DNA of 15,333 bases, from assembly GCA_037439945.1 (NCBI GenBank), contig JBBIVA010000092.1:1-15333 (forward strand), in the 5' to 3' direction. Source of the DNA: CALEUX01 sp037439945. Its GTDB lineage: Bacteria > Bacteroidota > Bacteroidia > Bacteroidales > Marinilabiliaceae. Of the stretch, positions 14,191 through 15,333 are shown in pieces. The notes beneath the pieces were generated by a model. It made no database searches and had not been told where the DNA came from. It saw only the letters and a list, made by a program, of their open reading frames with translations. A program made the translations under genes and the position numbers. Every line of letters starts with the position of its first letter. Within the stretch, counting starts at the first letter, position 1.

Positions 14191-14640
14191 TCAACGAATT
14201 TTCGCTAATTTTCACGAATTAATTAACTACAACATTTCGGTTAATTCGATGGCCCAACTTTTTAAATATCAACTAATAATTCGCGTTAATTCGATGACAA
14301 AAAAGCGAGCCAGCGAGCAAAAATTAGTAACAATGCGCGCCAAGTAGATGACAAAGAACAGGCCTTGTGCACACCCCCTAACCCCCTGAAGGGGAATCGA
14401 ACACACAATATAAGTAACCAGCGAGCAAAAAAATTAGTGAAAATTCTGCATTTCCGATAAACCGGAACTGCGCTTCGCTTGAATTAGATGACAGAAAAGC
14501 GAGCCAGCGAGCAAAAATTCGTGTTAATTCGCGCTAATTCTTTGCAAGCAAAACGGCAAAGCCGAGCGCGGTGACAAAAAACAAGCGAGCCGGCGAGCAA
14601 AAATTAGTGAAAATTTGCGTTAATTCGATGACAAAATACG
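14191..14640 (+). repeat. Repeat array between the GxxExxY gene and wzt
   Basis: 450 bp without a gene. It contains an inverted relative of the gene's leader (14197-14210), GCGAGCC-type units near 14305, 14421, 14499 and 14585, a hairpin repeat CCCCCTAACCCCCTGAAGGGG-like block (14374-14394), the second 47-nt repeat (14439-14485), and a 20/22 inverted match to the GxxExxY leader (14518-14539). ATGACAAAA or close variants recur at about 14294, 14488, 14629 and finally 14641, where it is the wzt start. Confidence 0.8.
14439..14485 (+). repeat. 47-nt repeat, short form, copy 2
   Basis: Identical to 12691-12737, about 1.75 kb upstream on the other side of wzm. The flanking DNA is also related (AAATTAGTG before, then GATGACAGAAAAGCGAGCC after) but less conserved, so the 47-nt block is the best-preserved part. 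Confidence 0.85.
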
Positions 14641-15333
14641 ATGACAAAACCAGTTATTAAAATAGAAAACCTCTCCAAAATATACCGCCTCGGCGAAGTA
14701 GGCACCGGCACCCTCAGCCACGACCTCAACCGCTTCTGGCAAATGAACATCCTGGGCAAGGACGACCCCTATGCCAAGATTGGGCACGTGAACGACCGCA
14801 CCGCCAAGTCGGAGAAGGGCGAGCTGGTGGCTGCCCTGCGCGACATTAACCTTGAAGTTAAGGAAGGGGAAGTGCTTGGCATAATAGGGAAAAACGGAGC
14901 GGGTAAAAGCACCTTGTTGAAAATTCTTAGCCGGGTAACATCACCCACCATCGGTACCATAAAGGTAAAAGGGCGACTGGCTTCGTTACTTGAAGTAGGC
15001 ACCGGCTTCCATCCCGAGATGACCGGCCGGGAAAACATTTACATGAACGGCACCATAATGGGCATGCGACGCTGGGAGATTGACCGTAAACTCGACGAAA
15101 TTGTGGAGTTTGCAGGCGTGGCCAAGTACCTCGACACCCCCGTGAAACGCTACTCCAGTGGCATGACGGTGCGTCTGGGCTTTGCCATTGCCGCCCACTT
15201 AGAACCTGAAATCTTGGTGGTTGACGAGGTACTAGCTGTAGGCGATGCCGAATTCCAGAAAAAAGCTATTGGGAAAATGCAGGAGGTGAGTACAGAAGGG
15301 GGAAGAACGGTGTTGTTTGTGAGTCATAATATG
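14641..15333 (+). CDS. wzt: Polysaccharide ABC exporter ATPase, 5' part
   Basis: ATP-binding subunit that would pair with Wzm to drive glycan export. The window ends after residue 231, so the 3' end is missing; full-length Bacteroidota relatives run to about 400 residues or more, often with a C-terminal carbohydrate-binding domain that cannot be checked here. Walker A is GKNGAGKST (83-91), signature YSSGM (171-175), Walker B ILVVDE (191-196) followed by the D-loop-like VLAVGD, and the switch histidine is in SHN (228-230). A roughly 40-residue insertion with LNRFWQMNILGKDDPY lies between the first strands and Walker A, as in KpsT/Wzt-type proteins of this phylum. The start ATGACAAAA is itself the last unit of the upstream repeat array, with no Shine-Dalgarno. 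The gene appears clearly richer in G+C than the array. Confidence 0.92.
   Translation, partial: MTKPVIKIENLSKIYRLGEVGTGTLSHDLNRFWQMNILGKDDPYAKIGHVNDRTAKSEKGELVAALRDINLEVKEGEVLGIIGKNGAGKSTLLKILSRVTSPTIGTIKVKGRLASLLEVGTGFHPEMTGRENIYMNGTIMGMRRWEIDRKLDEIVEFAGVAKYLDTPVKRYSSGMTVRLGFAIAAHLEPEILVVDEVLAVGDAEFQKKAIGKMQEVSTEGGRTVLFVSHNM

Noticed and set aside
12509..14640. CRISPR-like appearance of repeated units
   Set aside because: Units vary in sequence and length, the DNA between them is itself repetitive rather than unique, spacing is irregular, and no cas gene is present.

Overview
The window reads as chromosomal DNA from a Bacteroidota member, probably an environmental Bacteroidia lineage. The support is indirect: AT-rich non-coding DNA, few Shine-Dalgarno sites, several matches to the Bacteroidota -7 promoter box (TAnnTTTG), a UpxY-type NusG paralog, a signal-peptide barrel protein paired with a giant TPR protein, and Bacteroidota-like GyrB and Wzm/Wzt proteins. 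No rRNA, tRNA, CRISPR array or transposase was recognised.

Layout. 116-3256 (minus): a GT4-like glycosyltransferase and gyrB, with a hairpin between them. 3566-4078 (plus): a lone UpxY/RfaH-like antiterminator, divergent from gyrB. 4107-8944 (minus): a two-gene unit for the cell envelope, with a 1005-residue secreted TPR protein first and a 587-residue outer-membrane beta-barrel protein second. 8945-10085: about 1.1 kb without genes, full of decayed repeats. 10086-12327 (plus): a cluster of small accessory genes, namely a VapB-like antitoxin, its vapC partner broken by one inserted base and one stop codon, an apparently intact HepT-MntA (HEPN/MNT) pair, and a small unknown protein. 12362-12830: heptamer arrays and interspersed repeats. 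12831-15333 (plus): the O-antigen/polysaccharide ABC exporter, wzm (permease) and wzt (ATPase, cut by the window end). The two exporter genes are separated by 964 bp holding a GxxExxY-family gene, a 5'-proximal relic of a second such gene, and a repeat array that runs up to the wzt start codon.

How it fits together. Wzm and Wzt would form an inner-membrane exporter for an undecaprenyl-linked glycan. The glycosyltransferase and UpxY are the kinds of genes that accompany such loci, but here they lie 8 kb or more away and UpxY faces convergent genes, so the locus looks rearranged. Everything between 8.9 and 12.8 kb and between 13.7 and 14.6 kb behaves like an accessory hotspot: toxin-antitoxin genes, a nuclease-fold gene with a partial duplicate, and at least four repeat families, some copies of which are identical over 34-47 nt.

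The most interesting signal is the GxxExxY gene. It has a duplicated leader plus internally deleted relic in tandem, a 20-of-22 inverted copy of its leader about 810 bp downstream, and it splits an otherwise standard wzm-wzt pair. This could be an undescribed small mobile unit, but I infer that from one window only.
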